Assembly: GCF_002741105.1 (NCBI RefSeq)
Contig: NZ_NIQU01000011.1
Coordinates: forward strand, 1-64,000
DNA from: Pseudomonas sediminis
GTDB taxonomy: Bacteria > Pseudomonadota > Gammaproteobacteria > Pseudomonadales > Pseudomonadaceae
Length of the DNA: 64,000 bases
Reading direction: 5' to 3'
Below the pieces are notes generated by a model. The model was not told where the DNA came from. It saw nothing but the letters and a program-made list of their open reading frames with translations, and ran no database searches. A program made the position numbers and the translations under genes. Numbering within the stretch: position 1 is the first letter of the stretch; each line of letters begins with the position of its first letter. Shown in pieces: positions 52,089-61,022 of the stretch.

Positions 52089-52846
52089 TGTTGCCCCGAA
52101 ACAAATTGCTGATATTCCTGAGAGGCCGGATACAGACGACGCAACTGCAGGCCCAGGCTGGCGGCCTTGTCACGATCCTCGAATACATTGGCCAAGCGTA
52201 CGCCGAGCAACAGGCTGCGCGCATTCTGTGGTGCCATTTCGCTGTAGCTGTCGTAGTAACGACGCGCCGGCACATATTCTTTGTCCTCATAGGACAGCAC
52301 CGCCATCTCCAGCAACGCACGTGGCTGACGGCTACTCAAGCGCAAGGAACGCTGGAAATATTCCTTGGCTTGCTCGCGCTGACCGAGTTGCAGAGCGGTC
52401 AGCCCCAGGTTCTCGAACACTCGGGAGCGCTCCGGATAGAGATTGTCCTCAGTCGCTTTGAGATAAGTGCTCATGGCGTCCTGATAGCGCTTCTGCTCGA
52501 ACAAAAAACCACCATAGTTGTTCAGCAGACGGGGATCCTTCGGTCGCTGGGCCAGCGCTTTGCGGAAATGCTCGTCGGCCAGCTTCGGTTCCATTTCTAT
52601 TTGGAACGCCATAGCCAATGCGGCGTTGGCGTCGGCGCTGGAAGGGTCCAGATCGAGTGCACTTTTCAGTGGCACCTTGGCGCGCTGGGTATCGCCTTGC
52701 TGGATATAGGCGAGGCCCAGCTGAACATAGGCATCACGTGCCTCATCACGCCCTTTCGCCGTACGCATGGGGTCGACATCGCCCGTGGTCACACAACCAG
52801 CAAGCAGACTGACAACGAGCAATAACAGCGCAGGGCGCAGGGTCAT
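52085..52846 (-). CDS. pilF: Type IV pilus biogenesis lipoprotein PilF (PilW)
   Basis: PilF is the outer-membrane pilotin that drives PilQ secretin multimerisation. From MTLRPALLLLVVSLLAGC there are 253 residues, close to the P. aeruginosa protein. The lipobox is LLAGC. Six TPR units follow (AYVQLGLAYIQQGDTQRAKV, LNNYGGFLFEQKRYQDAMST, VFENLGLTALQLGQREQAKE). The frame extends 51 residues upstream into rlmN without features and is rejected; an ATG six bases upstream is a minor alternative. The gene follows rlmN by 13 bases. Confidence 0.94.
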   Translation of the reverse strand: MTLRPALLLLVVSLLAGCVTTGDVDPMRTAKGRDEARDAYVQLGLAYIQQGDTQRAKVPLKSALDLDPSSADANAALAMAFQIEMEPKLADEHFRKALAQRPKDPRLLNNYGGFLFEQKRYQDAMSTYLKATEDNLYPERSRVFENLGLTALQLGQREQAKEYFQRSLRLSSRQPRALLEMAVLSYEDKEYVPARRYYDSYSEMAPQNARSLLLGVRLANVFEDRDKAASLGLQLRRLYPASQEYQQFVSGQQ

Positions 52847-52859
52847 AGGCATCCTCTCT

Positions 52860-54008
52860 TCAATTTCGATTGGCGGCAGTACGAGGCTCTTGCGCCTCGT
52901 TGCCCAGCTGGCGCACGGCGATGTAACGCTCGCTGCGCCGAGTACGATCCATGACCTGGCCAACCAACTGGCCGCAGGCCGCATCGATATCGTCACCACG
53001 CGTCGTGCGTACCGTGACGTTATGACCAGCCTTGTGCAACAGGTCCTGGAAGCGGCGCATGGCGTTATTGCTCGGCCGCTCGTACCCCGAGAAGGGGAAG
53101 GGATTAAACGGAATCAGGTTGATCTTGCAAGGTACATCGGCCAGAAGTGCGATCATCTGCTCAGCGTGCTCAGGCTGATCGTTGACGCCCTTGAGCAGGG
53201 TGTACTCGATGGTCAGCACACGCTTTTCGCCCAGTTTGGAGACGTAGCGCTTGCACGCTGCCAGAAGCATCTCCAGCGGGTACTTCTTGTTGATCGGTAC
53301 CAGCTGATTACGCAGTTCGTCGTTGGGCGCGTGCAACGACAGCGCCAGAGACACGTCGATGACTTCGGCCAGCTTGTCGATCATCGGCACCACGCCAGAG
53401 GTGGACAGCGTCACTTTGCGCTTGGAGATGCCATAACCAAGGTCGTCCATCATGATCTGCATGGCAGAGACGACGTTATCGAAGTTCAGCAGCGGCTCGC
53501 CCATGCCCATCATCACCACGTTGGTGATGGCACGATCAATCTTCGCCGGCACGCTGCCGAAGGATTTGTTGGCGATCCATACCTGGCCGATGATCTCGGC
53601 GCTGGTCAGATCACTATTGAAGCCTTGTTTGCCGGTGGAGCAGAAGCTGCAATCCAGGGCACAACCGGCCTGGGACGAAACACAAAGCGTGCCGCGACCG
53701 TTCTGCGGGATATAAACGGTTTCCACACAGCTACCCGACGCCACACGCACCACCCACTTGCGCGTGCCATCGGCAGAAATATTTTCGCTGACCACTTCCG
53801 GGCCGCGAATCTCGGCAGAGGCCTCGAGCTTCTCGCGCAAGGCCTTGCCGACATTGGTCATGGCGGCGAAATCATCGACGCCAAAGTGGTGAATCCACTT
53901 CATTACCTGGCCGGCACGGAAGCGCTTCTCGCCGATGGACTCGAAGAACTGTTCCATTTCCGGCTGGGTCAGGCCCAGCAGGTTGATCTTGCCGGTGGTA
54001 TTGGTCAT
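52860..54008 (-). CDS. rlmN: Dual-specificity 23S rRNA/tRNA methyltransferase RlmN
   Basis: RlmN is a radical SAM enzyme that methylates C2 of A2503 in 23S rRNA and A37 of some tRNAs. The 382 residues carry the cluster motif CALDCSFCSTGKQGF (Cx3Cx2C), the SAM-binding GMGEPLLNF, and the two methyl-carrier cysteines in the family positions, one near the C-terminus in DIDAACGQL. It begins MTNTTGKINLLGLTQPEME. The gene sits 26 bases after ndk. Confidence 0.96.
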   Translation of the reverse strand: MTNTTGKINLLGLTQPEMEQFFESIGEKRFRAGQVMKWIHHFGVDDFAAMTNVGKALREKLEASAEIRGPEVVSENISADGTRKWVVRVASGSCVETVYIPQNGRGTLCVSSQAGCALDCSFCSTGKQGFNSDLTSAEIIGQVWIANKSFGSVPAKIDRAITNVVMMGMGEPLLNFDNVVSAMQIMMDDLGYGISKRKVTLSTSGVVPMIDKLAEVIDVSLALSLHAPNDELRNQLVPINKKYPLEMLLAACKRYVSKLGEKRVLTIEYTLLKGVNDQPEHAEQMIALLADVPCKINLIPFNPFPFSGYERPSNNAMRRFQDLLHKAGHNVTVRTTRGDDIDAACGQLVGQVMDRTRRSERYIAVRQLGNEAQEPRTAANRN

Positions 54009-54034
54009 GGCTTCACCCTCGCATCATTCGCCAA

Positions 54035-54466
54035 TCAGCGAATGCGCGCGCACTGCTCGGTAGCGGAGAAGAAGTAAGCGATCTCGCGAGCAGCGGAGGC
54101 TTCGGAATCCGAACCGTGAACAGCGTTTTCGTCGATGGAAACGGCGAAGTCAGCACGGATGGTGCCGGCAGCGGCTTCTTTCGGGTTGGTGGCACCCATC
54201 AGCTCACGGTTCTTGGCAACGGCGTTTTCGCCTTCCAGAACCTGAACGATGACCGGACCGGAGGTCATGAAAGCAACCAGGTCCTTGAAGAAGCCACGCT
54301 CGCTGTGCTCAGCGTAGAAACCAGCGGCTTCGCGCTCGGACAGTTGCACCATCTTCGAAGCAACAACGCGCAGGCCGGCTTTTTCGAAACGGGTGGTGAT
54401 CTCACCGATGACGTTCTTGGCAACGGCGTCAGGCTTGATGATGGAGAAAGTACGTTGAACAGCCAT
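54035..54466 (-). CDS. ndk: Nucleoside diphosphate kinase
   Basis: Ndk transfers the gamma phosphate between nucleoside triphosphates and diphosphates through a phospho-His. The 143 residues contain RTFSIIKPDAVAKN, the Gly-rich GATNPKEAAAGTIRADF and the active-site His in NAVHGSDSEASA. A hairpin with TATAAT in its loop lies 40 bases upstream. Confidence 0.97.
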   Translation of the reverse strand: MAVQRTFSIIKPDAVAKNVIGEITTRFEKAGLRVVASKMVQLSEREAAGFYAEHSERGFFKDLVAFMTSGPVIVQVLEGENAVAKNRELMGATNPKEAAAGTIRADFAVSIDENAVHGSDSEASAAREIAYFFSATEQCARIR

Positions 54467-54505
54467 GTGAAGCTCCAGAAACTTTAGGGTTAAAGCGAAA
54501 AATTA

Positions 54506-54528
54506 AACCCGCGAATTATACGCGGGTT
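54506..54528 (-). terminator. Hairpin between the isc operon and ndk
   Basis: On the minus strand an eight-base perfect stem (AACCCGCG and complement) is followed by TAATTTTT, which fits termination 40 bases after the iscX stop. Its seven-base loop reads TATAATT, identical to a -10 box, but I see no good -35 17 bases upstream. Confidence 0.65.
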
Positions 54529-54567
54529 CCGGTTAAAAGCGTAGGGCGGGCGCCGTAAGCGCCTGTT

Positions 54568-54768
54568 TCAATCGAGTTCTTCGATCCAGGCGGCCTGTAT
54601 CGCCTCCAGCACCTTCTCCCCCCCGCGCTGCGGGTCATCGGAGAACTGCGGCAAGGACACGACCCAACGGTGCAGATCGACGAAGTTCACGTAGCGCGGA
54701 TCGACATCCGGCTTCTGCTCGCTCAACTCGATGGCAATATCCAGTACATCGGCCCATTTCAGACTCAT
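54568..54768 (-). CDS. iscX: Iron-sulfur assembly accessory protein IscX
   Basis: The 66-residue acidic protein begins MSLKWADVLDIAIELSE and has DPRYVNFVDLHRWVVSLPQF and the C-terminal EAIQAAWIEELD, standard for IscX. IscX binds IscS and iron and adjusts cluster assembly. It is the last gene of the isc operon. A longer frame to 54930 overlaps fdx and is not real. Confidence 0.95.
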   Translation of the reverse strand: MSLKWADVLDIAIELSEQKPDVDPRYVNFVDLHRWVVSLPQFSDDPQRGGEKVLEAIQAAWIEELD

Positions 54769-54784
54769 GATCAAGCTTCCTGGA

Positions 54785-55126
54785 TCAGTGCGGCGCTTCG
54801 GCTGCGTGGTTAAGCGAATATTTGGGAATCTCGACGGTGATATCTTCCTCACCAACGATAGCCTGGCAGGCCAGGCGCGACTGAGCCTCGAGCCCCCAGG
54901 CCTTGTCCAGATAATCCTCTTCCAACTCATCCGCCTCGTTCAGCGAATCGAAACCTTCGCGCACGATGCAGTGACAGGTGGTGCAGGCACACACACCGCC
55001 ACAAGCGCTTTCCATCTCGATATGGTGCTCGTGCGCCAGCTCGAGGATGGAAACTCCAGGCTCAGCCTCTACCACCAGACCATCCGGGCAGAATCGCTCG
55101 TGAGGCAGAAAAATTACCTGCGGCAT
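54785..55126 (-). CDS. fdx: [2Fe-2S] ferredoxin of the isc operon
   Basis: The 113-residue adrenodoxin-type ferredoxin has cluster ligands in ACGGVCACTTCHCIV and, later, RLACQAIVG. It donates electrons during cluster assembly. I start at MPQVIFLPHERF; the stop of hscA lies three bases away, so they are coupled. Confidence 0.95.
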   Translation of the reverse strand: MPQVIFLPHERFCPDGLVVEAEPGVSILELAHEHHIEMESACGGVCACTTCHCIVREGFDSLNEADELEEDYLDKAWGLEAQSRLACQAIVGEEDITVEIPKYSLNHAAEAPH

Positions 55127-55129
55127 CAA

Positions 55130-56995
55130 TTATTCCTCGATCTCATTCAGATTGCGCCCTGCCAGCGCGGCTTTTACCGTCGAATCCAGGCGGCGAGCCG
55201 CGAAAGCATCAGTGACCTGCGACAGCCGCTTGGTCTGCCGCTCGATCGCCAGGCCATCATTGCCCGCCAGCAAATCGCGTAACTCCTGCACCTGCAGCTC
55301 GATGACCTCGCGCTCCTCGGCATCCAGCAAACGCTCGCCATCGGCCTGCAGCGCCGCCTCGACGGCCTCGATCAGGCGCTGACCATCGACCTGTTGCTCA
55401 CGCAGCACGCGGGCAGCCTTGTCGCCTCCAGCATTCTGGAAAGAGTCCTGCAGCATGCGTGCAATTTCGCCATCGGTTAGGCCATAAGACGGCTTGACCT
55501 GAATGCTCGCCTCAATCCCAGAACTCAGCTCACGCGCTGCGACACTAAGCAGGCCATCGGCATCGACCTGGAAGGTCACACGGATCTTCGCAGCCCCAGC
55601 CACCATCGGCGGAATACCACGCAACTCGAAACGTGCCAGGGAGCGGCAATCAGCGATCAGTTCGCGCTCACCCTGCAGCACGTGAATCATCATGGCCGTC
55701 TGGCCATCCTTGTAAGTGGTGAACTCCTGCGCACGCGCTACCGGGATAGTGGTGTTGCGCGGGATCACCTTCTCCATCAGCCCGCCCATGGTTTCCAGGC
55801 CGAGCGACAGAGGTATCACGTCCAGCAGGAGCAACTCCTCGCCGTCATCACGCTGATTGCCCGCCAGGGCGTCGGCCTGGATCGCAGCACCAATGGCCAC
55901 CACCTGATCCGGATCGATATTGGTCAGCGGCGCCCGACCGAACAGTTCGCCGACGGCCTCACGTACACGCGGCACGCGGGTAGAGCCACCGACCATGACG
56001 ACCGCACCAACCTCTTCCAGCTCGACGCCGGAATCACGCACAGCACGACGACAAGCCTTGAGACTGCGCGCCACCATCGGCTCGATCAGCGCCTCGAACT
56101 GCGTGCGCGACAACGAACCTCGCCACTCACCATGGCTCAGCTCGACGCTATCGGCATCCGTCAGTCCCTCTTTGGCCGCACAGGCGGCCTGCAGCAGGCT
56201 ACGCTGGGTAGACGGATCGAGATCACTGGAAATACTGGCCTGCTGGATGATCCAGTCGGCTACGGCATGATCGAAGTCGTCACCGCCCAGCGCACTGTCG
56301 CCGCCGGTAGCCAAGACCTCGAACACACCGCCAGTCAGGCGCAGGATGGAAATATCGAAAGTGCCACCGCCGAGGTCATAAATAGCAACCACACCCTCGG
56401 CTTTCTGATCCAGACCATAGGCGACTGCAGCGGCAGTAGGCTCATTGAGCAGACGCAGAACGGTCAGGCCAGCCAGGCGCGCAGCATCCTTGGTGGCCTG
56501 ACGCTGAGCGTCATCGAAATAAGCCGGAACGGTAATCACCGCACCGACCAACTCACCACCCAAGGTCTGCTCAGCGCGCAAGCGCAGGGTCTTTAGAATT
56601 TCTGCAGAGACTTCGACCGGGCTTTTCGCCCCCTGCACCGTCTCGATGAAGGGCATGTGCGACTCGCCCGCAGCGAAGCGATAAGGCATTTGCTCGCCGA
56701 GCTGATGCACGTCGGCGATACCCCGCCCCATCAGACGCTTGACCGACAGCACGGTATTGAGCGGATCGCTGGCGGCCGCCAGTTTGGCTGACTCGCCAAC
56801 CTCGATGCTTCCAGCGTGGTAACGCACGGCAGACGGCAGGATGACCTTGCCATCATCGTCAGCCAGGGGCTCGGCCAGACCACTGCGCACAGCAGCGACC
56901 AAAGAGTTGGTGGTACCCAGGTCAATACCCACTGCCAGACGACGCTGGTGCGGTTGCGGGCTCTGCCCGGGCTCGGCGATCTGCAATAAGGCCAT
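55130..56995 (-). CDS. hscA: Hsp70-type chaperone HscA
   Basis: HscA helps move clusters from IscU to targets, stimulated by HscB. The 621 residues have an actin-like ATPase domain (about 20-385; GIDLGTTNSLVAAV, AVITVPAYFDDAQRQATKDA, YDLGGGTFDISIL, VVMVGGSTRVPRVREA), a substrate-binding domain and a helical lid. Length is typical of HscA and shorter than DnaK. It is 45 bases downstream of hscB. Confidence 0.96.
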   Translation of the reverse strand: MALLQIAEPGQSPQPHQRRLAVGIDLGTTNSLVAAVRSGLAEPLADDDGKVILPSAVRYHAGSIEVGESAKLAAASDPLNTVLSVKRLMGRGIADVHQLGEQMPYRFAAGESHMPFIETVQGAKSPVEVSAEILKTLRLRAEQTLGGELVGAVITVPAYFDDAQRQATKDAARLAGLTVLRLLNEPTAAAVAYGLDQKAEGVVAIYDLGGGTFDISILRLTGGVFEVLATGGDSALGGDDFDHAVADWIIQQASISSDLDPSTQRSLLQAACAAKEGLTDADSVELSHGEWRGSLSRTQFEALIEPMVARSLKACRRAVRDSGVELEEVGAVVMVGGSTRVPRVREAVGELFGRAPLTNIDPDQVVAIGAAIQADALAGNQRDDGEELLLLDVIPLSLGLETMGGLMEKVIPRNTTIPVARAQEFTTYKDGQTAMMIHVLQGERELIADCRSLARFELRGIPPMVAGAAKIRVTFQVDADGLLSVAARELSSGIEASIQVKPSYGLTDGEIARMLQDSFQNAGGDKAARVLREQQVDGQRLIEAVEAALQADGERLLDAEEREVIELQVQELRDLLAGNDGLAIERQTKRLSQVTDAFAARRLDSTVKAALAGRNLNEIEE

Positions 56996-57040
56996 GGTCT
57001 TCTTGAAATCATCAGGCAGGCTGCCGGGGCAACCTACAGG

Positions 57041-57562
57041 TTAATCGTCGAGGCGCTCTTCTAACTGGCGCACTTCATGGGAGAGCTTGTCGAGGAACTG
57101 CATGCGGCGCATCAGACGCTCGGCCTCTTCACGGCGGGCCTCGTCATCCCAGCATGCAGCGAAGTGCTCGTTGAGCTGCTCCTGCGCCGCTTTCAGGCGA
57201 CGCTTGAAGGTCGCGACACCGGCCAGATCAGCATCATCCTGCAGTTCCTCCAGCTCTTCGCGCAGCTGCATTTGCTGCAGGAGAAAATCAGGATCCTGTA
57301 CCGTCACTTCCAGCGGCAACTCGGGGCCACGCATGGCCAGCAGGTAGCGCGCCCGCTGAGACGGAGTTTTCAGAACCTGATAAGCCTCGTTGAGGCAGGC
57401 CGAGCGCTCCAGCGCCAAACGCTGCTCACGCTCACCGGCATCGGCAAAGCGATCCGGATGAACCTGACGCGCCAGCTCACGGTAGCGAGCGGCCAGTTGC
57501 TCCATATCGAGACGAAAGCTCGGCTGCAGGTCGAACAGGGCGAAATGACAAGGATTACCCAC
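57041..57562 (-). CDS. hscB: Hsp20-type J-domain co-chaperone HscB
   Basis: The 173-residue product starts at GTG. The N-terminal J domain has the HPD motif in LARQVHPDRFADA and the C-terminal three-helix region binds IscU. It delivers IscU to HscA. It lies nine bases after iscA. Confidence 0.95.
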   Translation of the reverse strand: MGNPCHFALFDLQPSFRLDMEQLAARYRELARQVHPDRFADAGEREQRLALERSACLNEAYQVLKTPSQRARYLLAMRGPELPLEVTVQDPDFLLQQMQLREELEELQDDADLAGVATFKRRLKAAQEQLNEHFAACWDDEARREEAERLMRRMQFLDKLSHEVRQLEERLDD

Positions 57563-57571
57563 GCGAGCGCC

Positions 57572-57895
57572 TCAAACGTTGAAGCTTTCGCCGCAACCGC
57601 ATTCGCCGCGCACGTTAGGGTTAATGAACTTGAAGCCCTCGTTGAGGCCCTCCTTGACGAAGTCCAACTCGGTGCCATCGAGATAGACCAGGCTCTTGGG
57701 ATCGATGATCACCTTGACGCCATGGCTCTCGAATACCTGATCCTCTGCCGCCAGCTCATCGACGAACTCGAGCACGTAGGCCAGGCCGGAGCAACCGGTA
57801 GTGCGCACCCCGAGGCGAATGCCCTCGCCCTTGCCGCGCCCATCAAGAGAGCGTTGCACGTGGCGGGCAGCTGCTTCAGACATGGTGATGGCCAT
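57572..57895 (-). CDS. iscA: A-type iron-sulfur carrier IscA
   Basis: From MAITMSEAAARHVQ there are 107 residues. The three conserved cysteines are in TTGCSGLAY and GECGCGESF. IscA carries iron or clusters to apo-proteins. A longer frame upstream lacks similarity. It follows iscU by 13 bases. Confidence 0.96.
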   Translation of the reverse strand: MAITMSEAAARHVQRSLDGRGKGEGIRLGVRTTGCSGLAYVLEFVDELAAEDQVFESHGVKVIIDPKSLVYLDGTELDFVKEGLNEGFKFINPNVRGECGCGESFNV

Positions 57896-57908
57896 TACAA
57901 ACCTCGTA

Positions 57909-58295
57909 TCAGAGCAAGCCTTTCTTCTGCTTGTAGTCGCGCACAGCAGCCTTGATGGCATCTTCAGCGAGTACAGAGCAGTGAATTTTCACTGGCGGCA
58001 GTGCCAGTTCTTCGGCGAGCTGGGTGTTCTTGATGCTTTCGGCCTCATCGAGAGTCTTGCCCTTCATCCACTCGGTCGCGAGGGAGCTGGAGGCGATAGC
58101 CGAGCCGCAGCCGTAGGTCTTGAACTTGGCGTCTTCGATCACGCCACTTTCGCTGACCTTGATCTGCAGGCGCATCACGTCGCCGCAGGCCGGCGCGCCG
58201 ACCATGCCGGTACCAACGTCAGGATCTTCGGCGTTCAGCTTGCCGACGTTACGCGGATTTTCGTAGTGGTCGATGACCTTGTCACTGTAAGCCAT
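57909..58295 (-). CDS. iscU: Iron-sulfur scaffold protein IscU
   Basis: The 128-residue scaffold has its cluster ligands at Cys in GAPACGDVM, Cys in TYGCGSAIASSS and Cys in KIHCSVLAEDA. The HscA recognition motif LPPVK is present just before the last one. It receives sulfur from IscS. GAGG precedes the ATG. Confidence 0.97.
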   Translation of the reverse strand: MAYSDKVIDHYENPRNVGKLNAEDPDVGTGMVGAPACGDVMRLQIKVSESGVIEDAKFKTYGCGSAIASSSLATEWMKGKTLDEAESIKNTQLAEELALPPVKIHCSVLAEDAIKAAVRDYKQKKGLL

Positions 58296-58369
58296 GTTGT
58301 ACTTCCTCTCTCATCAGGTGCCGCTCTCCGGCGAACCGCTGGAAACCAAGCGATTCGCCTCGGCAGCTT

Positions 58370-59584
58370 TTAGTGTGCTGCCCATTCCACGGAAGAAATG
58401 TCGACACCTTCTTTGAACATATCCCACAGGGGCGACAGTTCGCGCAGCTTGTCCACGGCCTCACGGACCTTGGCAGCGGCGTAGTCGACCTCTTCTTCGG
58501 TAGTGAAACGACCGAAGGTGAAGCGGATCGAGCTGTGTGCCAGTTCATCATTGCGGCCCAGGGCGCGCAGCACGTAGGACGGCTCCAGGGAAGCCGAGGT
58601 GCAAGCAGAACCGGACGATACAGCGAGATCCTTGAGCGCCATGATCAGCGACTCACCCTCGACGTAGTTGAAACTCAGATTGAGGTTGTGCGGCACGCGA
58701 GCGGTCAGACTGCCATTCACGTACAGCTCTTCCATATCTTCCAACTGGCGGTAGAAACGATCACGCAGAGCCGCGATACGCTGGTTCTCTGCCGCCATCT
58801 CTTCCTTGGCGATACGGAATGCTTCACCCATACCGACGCACTGGTGAGTGGCCAGAGTGCCCGAGCGCATACCGCGCTCGTGACCGCCGCCGTGAGTCTG
58901 CGCTTCCAGACGCACACGCGGTTTGCGGCGCACGTAAAGGGCACCGACGCCCTTGGGGCCGTAGGTCTTGTGCGCGGAGAAGGACATCAGATCGACCTTC
59001 ATCTTTTCCAGATCGATTTCGACCTTGCCGGTGGACTGCGCAGCATCGACATGCAGCAGCACACCGCGCGAGCGGGTCAGCTCGCCGATGGCAGCGATGT
59101 CGTTGATGGTGCCGATTTCGTTGTTGACGTGCATGAGGGACACCAGGGTAGTGTCATCGCGCAGCACCGCCTCGACCATGGCTGGCGTAATCAGGCCGTC
59201 TTCGCCCGGTTCCAGATAGGTCACTTCGAAACCTTCACGCTCGAGTTGGCGAGTGGTATCCAGTACCGCCTTGTGCTCGATCTTCGAGGTGATGATGTGC
59301 TTGCCCTTGCTGGCATAGAAGTGCGCTACGCCCTTGATCGCCAGGTTGTCGGACTCGGTAGCACCGCTGGTCCAGACGATCTCACGCGGATCAGCATTGA
59401 CCAGCTCGGCGACCTGGCGACGGGAATTTTCCACCGCTTCTTCGGCCTTCCAGCCGAACACATGGGAGCGCGAAGCCGGGTTGCCAAAGTTACCGTCGAC
59501 CAGCAGGCATTCACTCATCTTCTGCGCAACACGCGGATCTACCGGCGTGGTGGCGGAATAATCGAGGTAAATGGGCAATTTCAT
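58370..59584 (-). CDS. iscS: Cysteine desulfurase IscS
   Basis: IscS takes sulfur from cysteine and gives it to IscU and to tRNA thiolation pathways. From MKLPIYLDYSATTPVDP (behind AGGAG) it has 404 residues. The pyridoxal-phosphate Lys is in SFSAHKTYGPKG and the persulfide Cys in SGSACTSASLEPSY; the C-terminal SSVEWAAH is the typical IscU/Fdx-binding tail. Confidence 0.97.
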   Translation of the reverse strand: MKLPIYLDYSATTPVDPRVAQKMSECLLVDGNFGNPASRSHVFGWKAEEAVENSRRQVAELVNADPREIVWTSGATESDNLAIKGVAHFYASKGKHIITSKIEHKAVLDTTRQLEREGFEVTYLEPGEDGLITPAMVEAVLRDDTTLVSLMHVNNEIGTINDIAAIGELTRSRGVLLHVDAAQSTGKVEIDLEKMKVDLMSFSAHKTYGPKGVGALYVRRKPRVRLEAQTHGGGHERGMRSGTLATHQCVGMGEAFRIAKEEMAAENQRIAALRDRFYRQLEDMEELYVNGSLTARVPHNLNLSFNYVEGESLIMALKDLAVSSGSACTSASLEPSYVLRALGRNDELAHSSIRFTFGRFTTEEEVDYAAAKVREAVDKLRELSPLWDMFKEGVDISSVEWAAH

Positions 59585-59614
59585 TGGGTTTCTCCTATCA
59601 GGCAAACGCCCTGC

Positions 59615-60106
59615 TCAGTCGATGGCAGACGCTTCAATCTTATCCAGGCGCGGCGTCCTGCCATTGCAGCGGCGCTGATCCTGGCGCAACGCGACCTCTT
59701 GAACCTCACGGCGCGCAACCAAATCAGCCAGGCTGATGCCACTGAGGAACTCATGAATCTGCTGACTGAGATCGCACCACAGGTGATGGGTCAGACAGGT
59801 GTCGCCAGAGTGGCAATCACCTTGCCCCTGGCAACGCGTAGCATCTACCGACTCGTTGACCGCATCGATCACCTGAGCCACCTGAATGCCGCGCATGTCA
59901 CGCGAAAGCTGATAGCCGCCACCCGGCCCGCGAACACTGGAAACCAGACTGCCACGGCGCAGCTTGGCGAACAGTTGCTCCAGATAAGACAGGGAGATGC
60001 CCTGCCGCTCGGATATATCGGCCAGGGAAACGGGACCGTGCTGTGCGTGCAGCGCCAGATCTAGCATGGCGGTAACGGCGTAACGGCCTTTGGTGGTCAG
60101 TCGCAT
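59615..60106 (-). CDS. iscR: Iron-sulfur cluster regulator IscR
   Basis: IscR is an Rrf2-family regulator that represses its own operon when it holds a [2Fe-2S] cluster. From MRLTTKGRYAVTAMLDLAL it has 163 residues: a winged helix (about 1-80; GISLSYLEQLFAKLRR, VRGPGGGYQLSR) and the cluster loop C92-C98-C104 in RCQGQGDCHSGDTC. An extension of six residues upstream is ignored. A type 1 IscR site overlaps the promoter. Confidence 0.96.
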   Translation of the reverse strand: MRLTTKGRYAVTAMLDLALHAQHGPVSLADISERQGISLSYLEQLFAKLRRGSLVSSVRGPGGGYQLSRDMRGIQVAQVIDAVNESVDATRCQGQGDCHSGDTCLTHHLWCDLSQQIHEFLSGISLADLVARREVQEVALRQDQRRCNGRTPRLDKIEASAID

Positions 60107-60137
60107 GGCTCTACCACGAATCACTGAATTGCGACGA

Positions 60138-60170
60138 AGTATGCGATTCCCGAGTATTTAAGTCAACTAT
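60138..60170 (-). promoter_or_regulatory. isc operon promoter overlapped by a type 1 IscR site
   Basis: On the minus strand TTGACT (60161-60166) and CATACT (60138-60143) are spaced by 17 bases. The 25-base type 1 IscR pattern, ATA(G/C)..GACT then ACTC(G).. AT, covers 60146-60170 and includes the -35 box, so holo-IscR would block polymerase. Confidence 0.75.
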
Positions 60171-60242
60171 AAGACCGATTGATTTACTCAGGATTGGCCG
60201 CAAAAAGAGGCGGCATGATAGCAAATACCGCCCCTGCGCGCA

Positions 60243-61022
60243 TCAGGCAGTAGGCTTGTCGCCCTGCCCCTTGCACACCTCGGCGAAGTCTTCGTCACGC
60301 AATGCAGGCAGCGCCTTGGCGCGGTAGTCACAATCCATCGAGTCCAGCGCCTTGTTGACATCCTCGAGCCGCCCGTCGACAGCATGCAGATGATCGAGCA
60401 ACTGGCCGATGGCGCGCGCTACTGGGTCGGGCATGTCCTGACCGACACCATAAGCATCGAAACCGATCTTCTCGGCCATGGCCTGACGCTTGGCTTCCTG
60501 CTCGTCATCGGACTTGACGATGATCTTGCCGGGAATGCCGACCGCAGTCGCCCCCGCCGGCACCGCCTTGGTCACCACCGCATTGGAACCGATCTTGGCC
60601 CCGGCACCGACCGTGAACGGCCCCAGCACCTTGGCGCCAGCGCCAACCACAACACCATCTTCCAGAGTGGGATGGCGCTTGCCCTTGTTCCAACTGGTGC
60701 CACCCAGAGTCACGCCCTGATAGAGCGTAACGTCATTACCGATCTCGGCAGTCTCGCCGATGACGATGCCCATGCCATGATCGATGAAGAAGCGACGCCC
60801 GATCTTCGCCCCCGGATGAATCTCGATACCGGTCATCCAGCGCCCGAAGTTGGACACCACGCGCGCCAGCCACTTCCAGCCCGAACGCCACAATGCATGC
60901 GCCGCACGATGCAGCCACACCGCATGCAATCCCGGATAGCAGGTCACCACCTCGAAGGCATTGCGCGCCGCCGGGTCACGGTGAAAAACGCTCTGTATAT
61001 CCTCTCGAATACGTTCAAACAT
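60243..61022 (-). CDS. cysE: Serine O-acetyltransferase CysE
   Basis: CysE acetylates serine for cysteine synthesis, feeding the substrate of IscS. From MFERIREDIQSVFHRDPAAR it has 259 residues. After a helical N-terminal domain the left-handed beta-helix has hexapeptide repeats (GAKIGRRFFIDHGMGIVIG, LYQGVTLGGTSWNKGKRHP) with the catalytic His-Asp in IDHGMG. The C-terminal tail is longer than in the minimal enzyme. Its start overlaps trmJ by eight bases. Confidence 0.94.
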   Translation of the reverse strand: MFERIREDIQSVFHRDPAARNAFEVVTCYPGLHAVWLHRAAHALWRSGWKWLARVVSNFGRWMTGIEIHPGAKIGRRFFIDHGMGIVIGETAEIGNDVTLYQGVTLGGTSWNKGKRHPTLEDGVVVGAGAKVLGPFTVGAGAKIGSNAVVTKAVPAGATAVGIPGKIIVKSDDEQEAKRQAMAEKIGFDAYGVGQDMPDPVARAIGQLLDHLHAVDGRLEDVNKALDSMDCDYRAKALPALRDEDFAEVCKGQGDKPTA

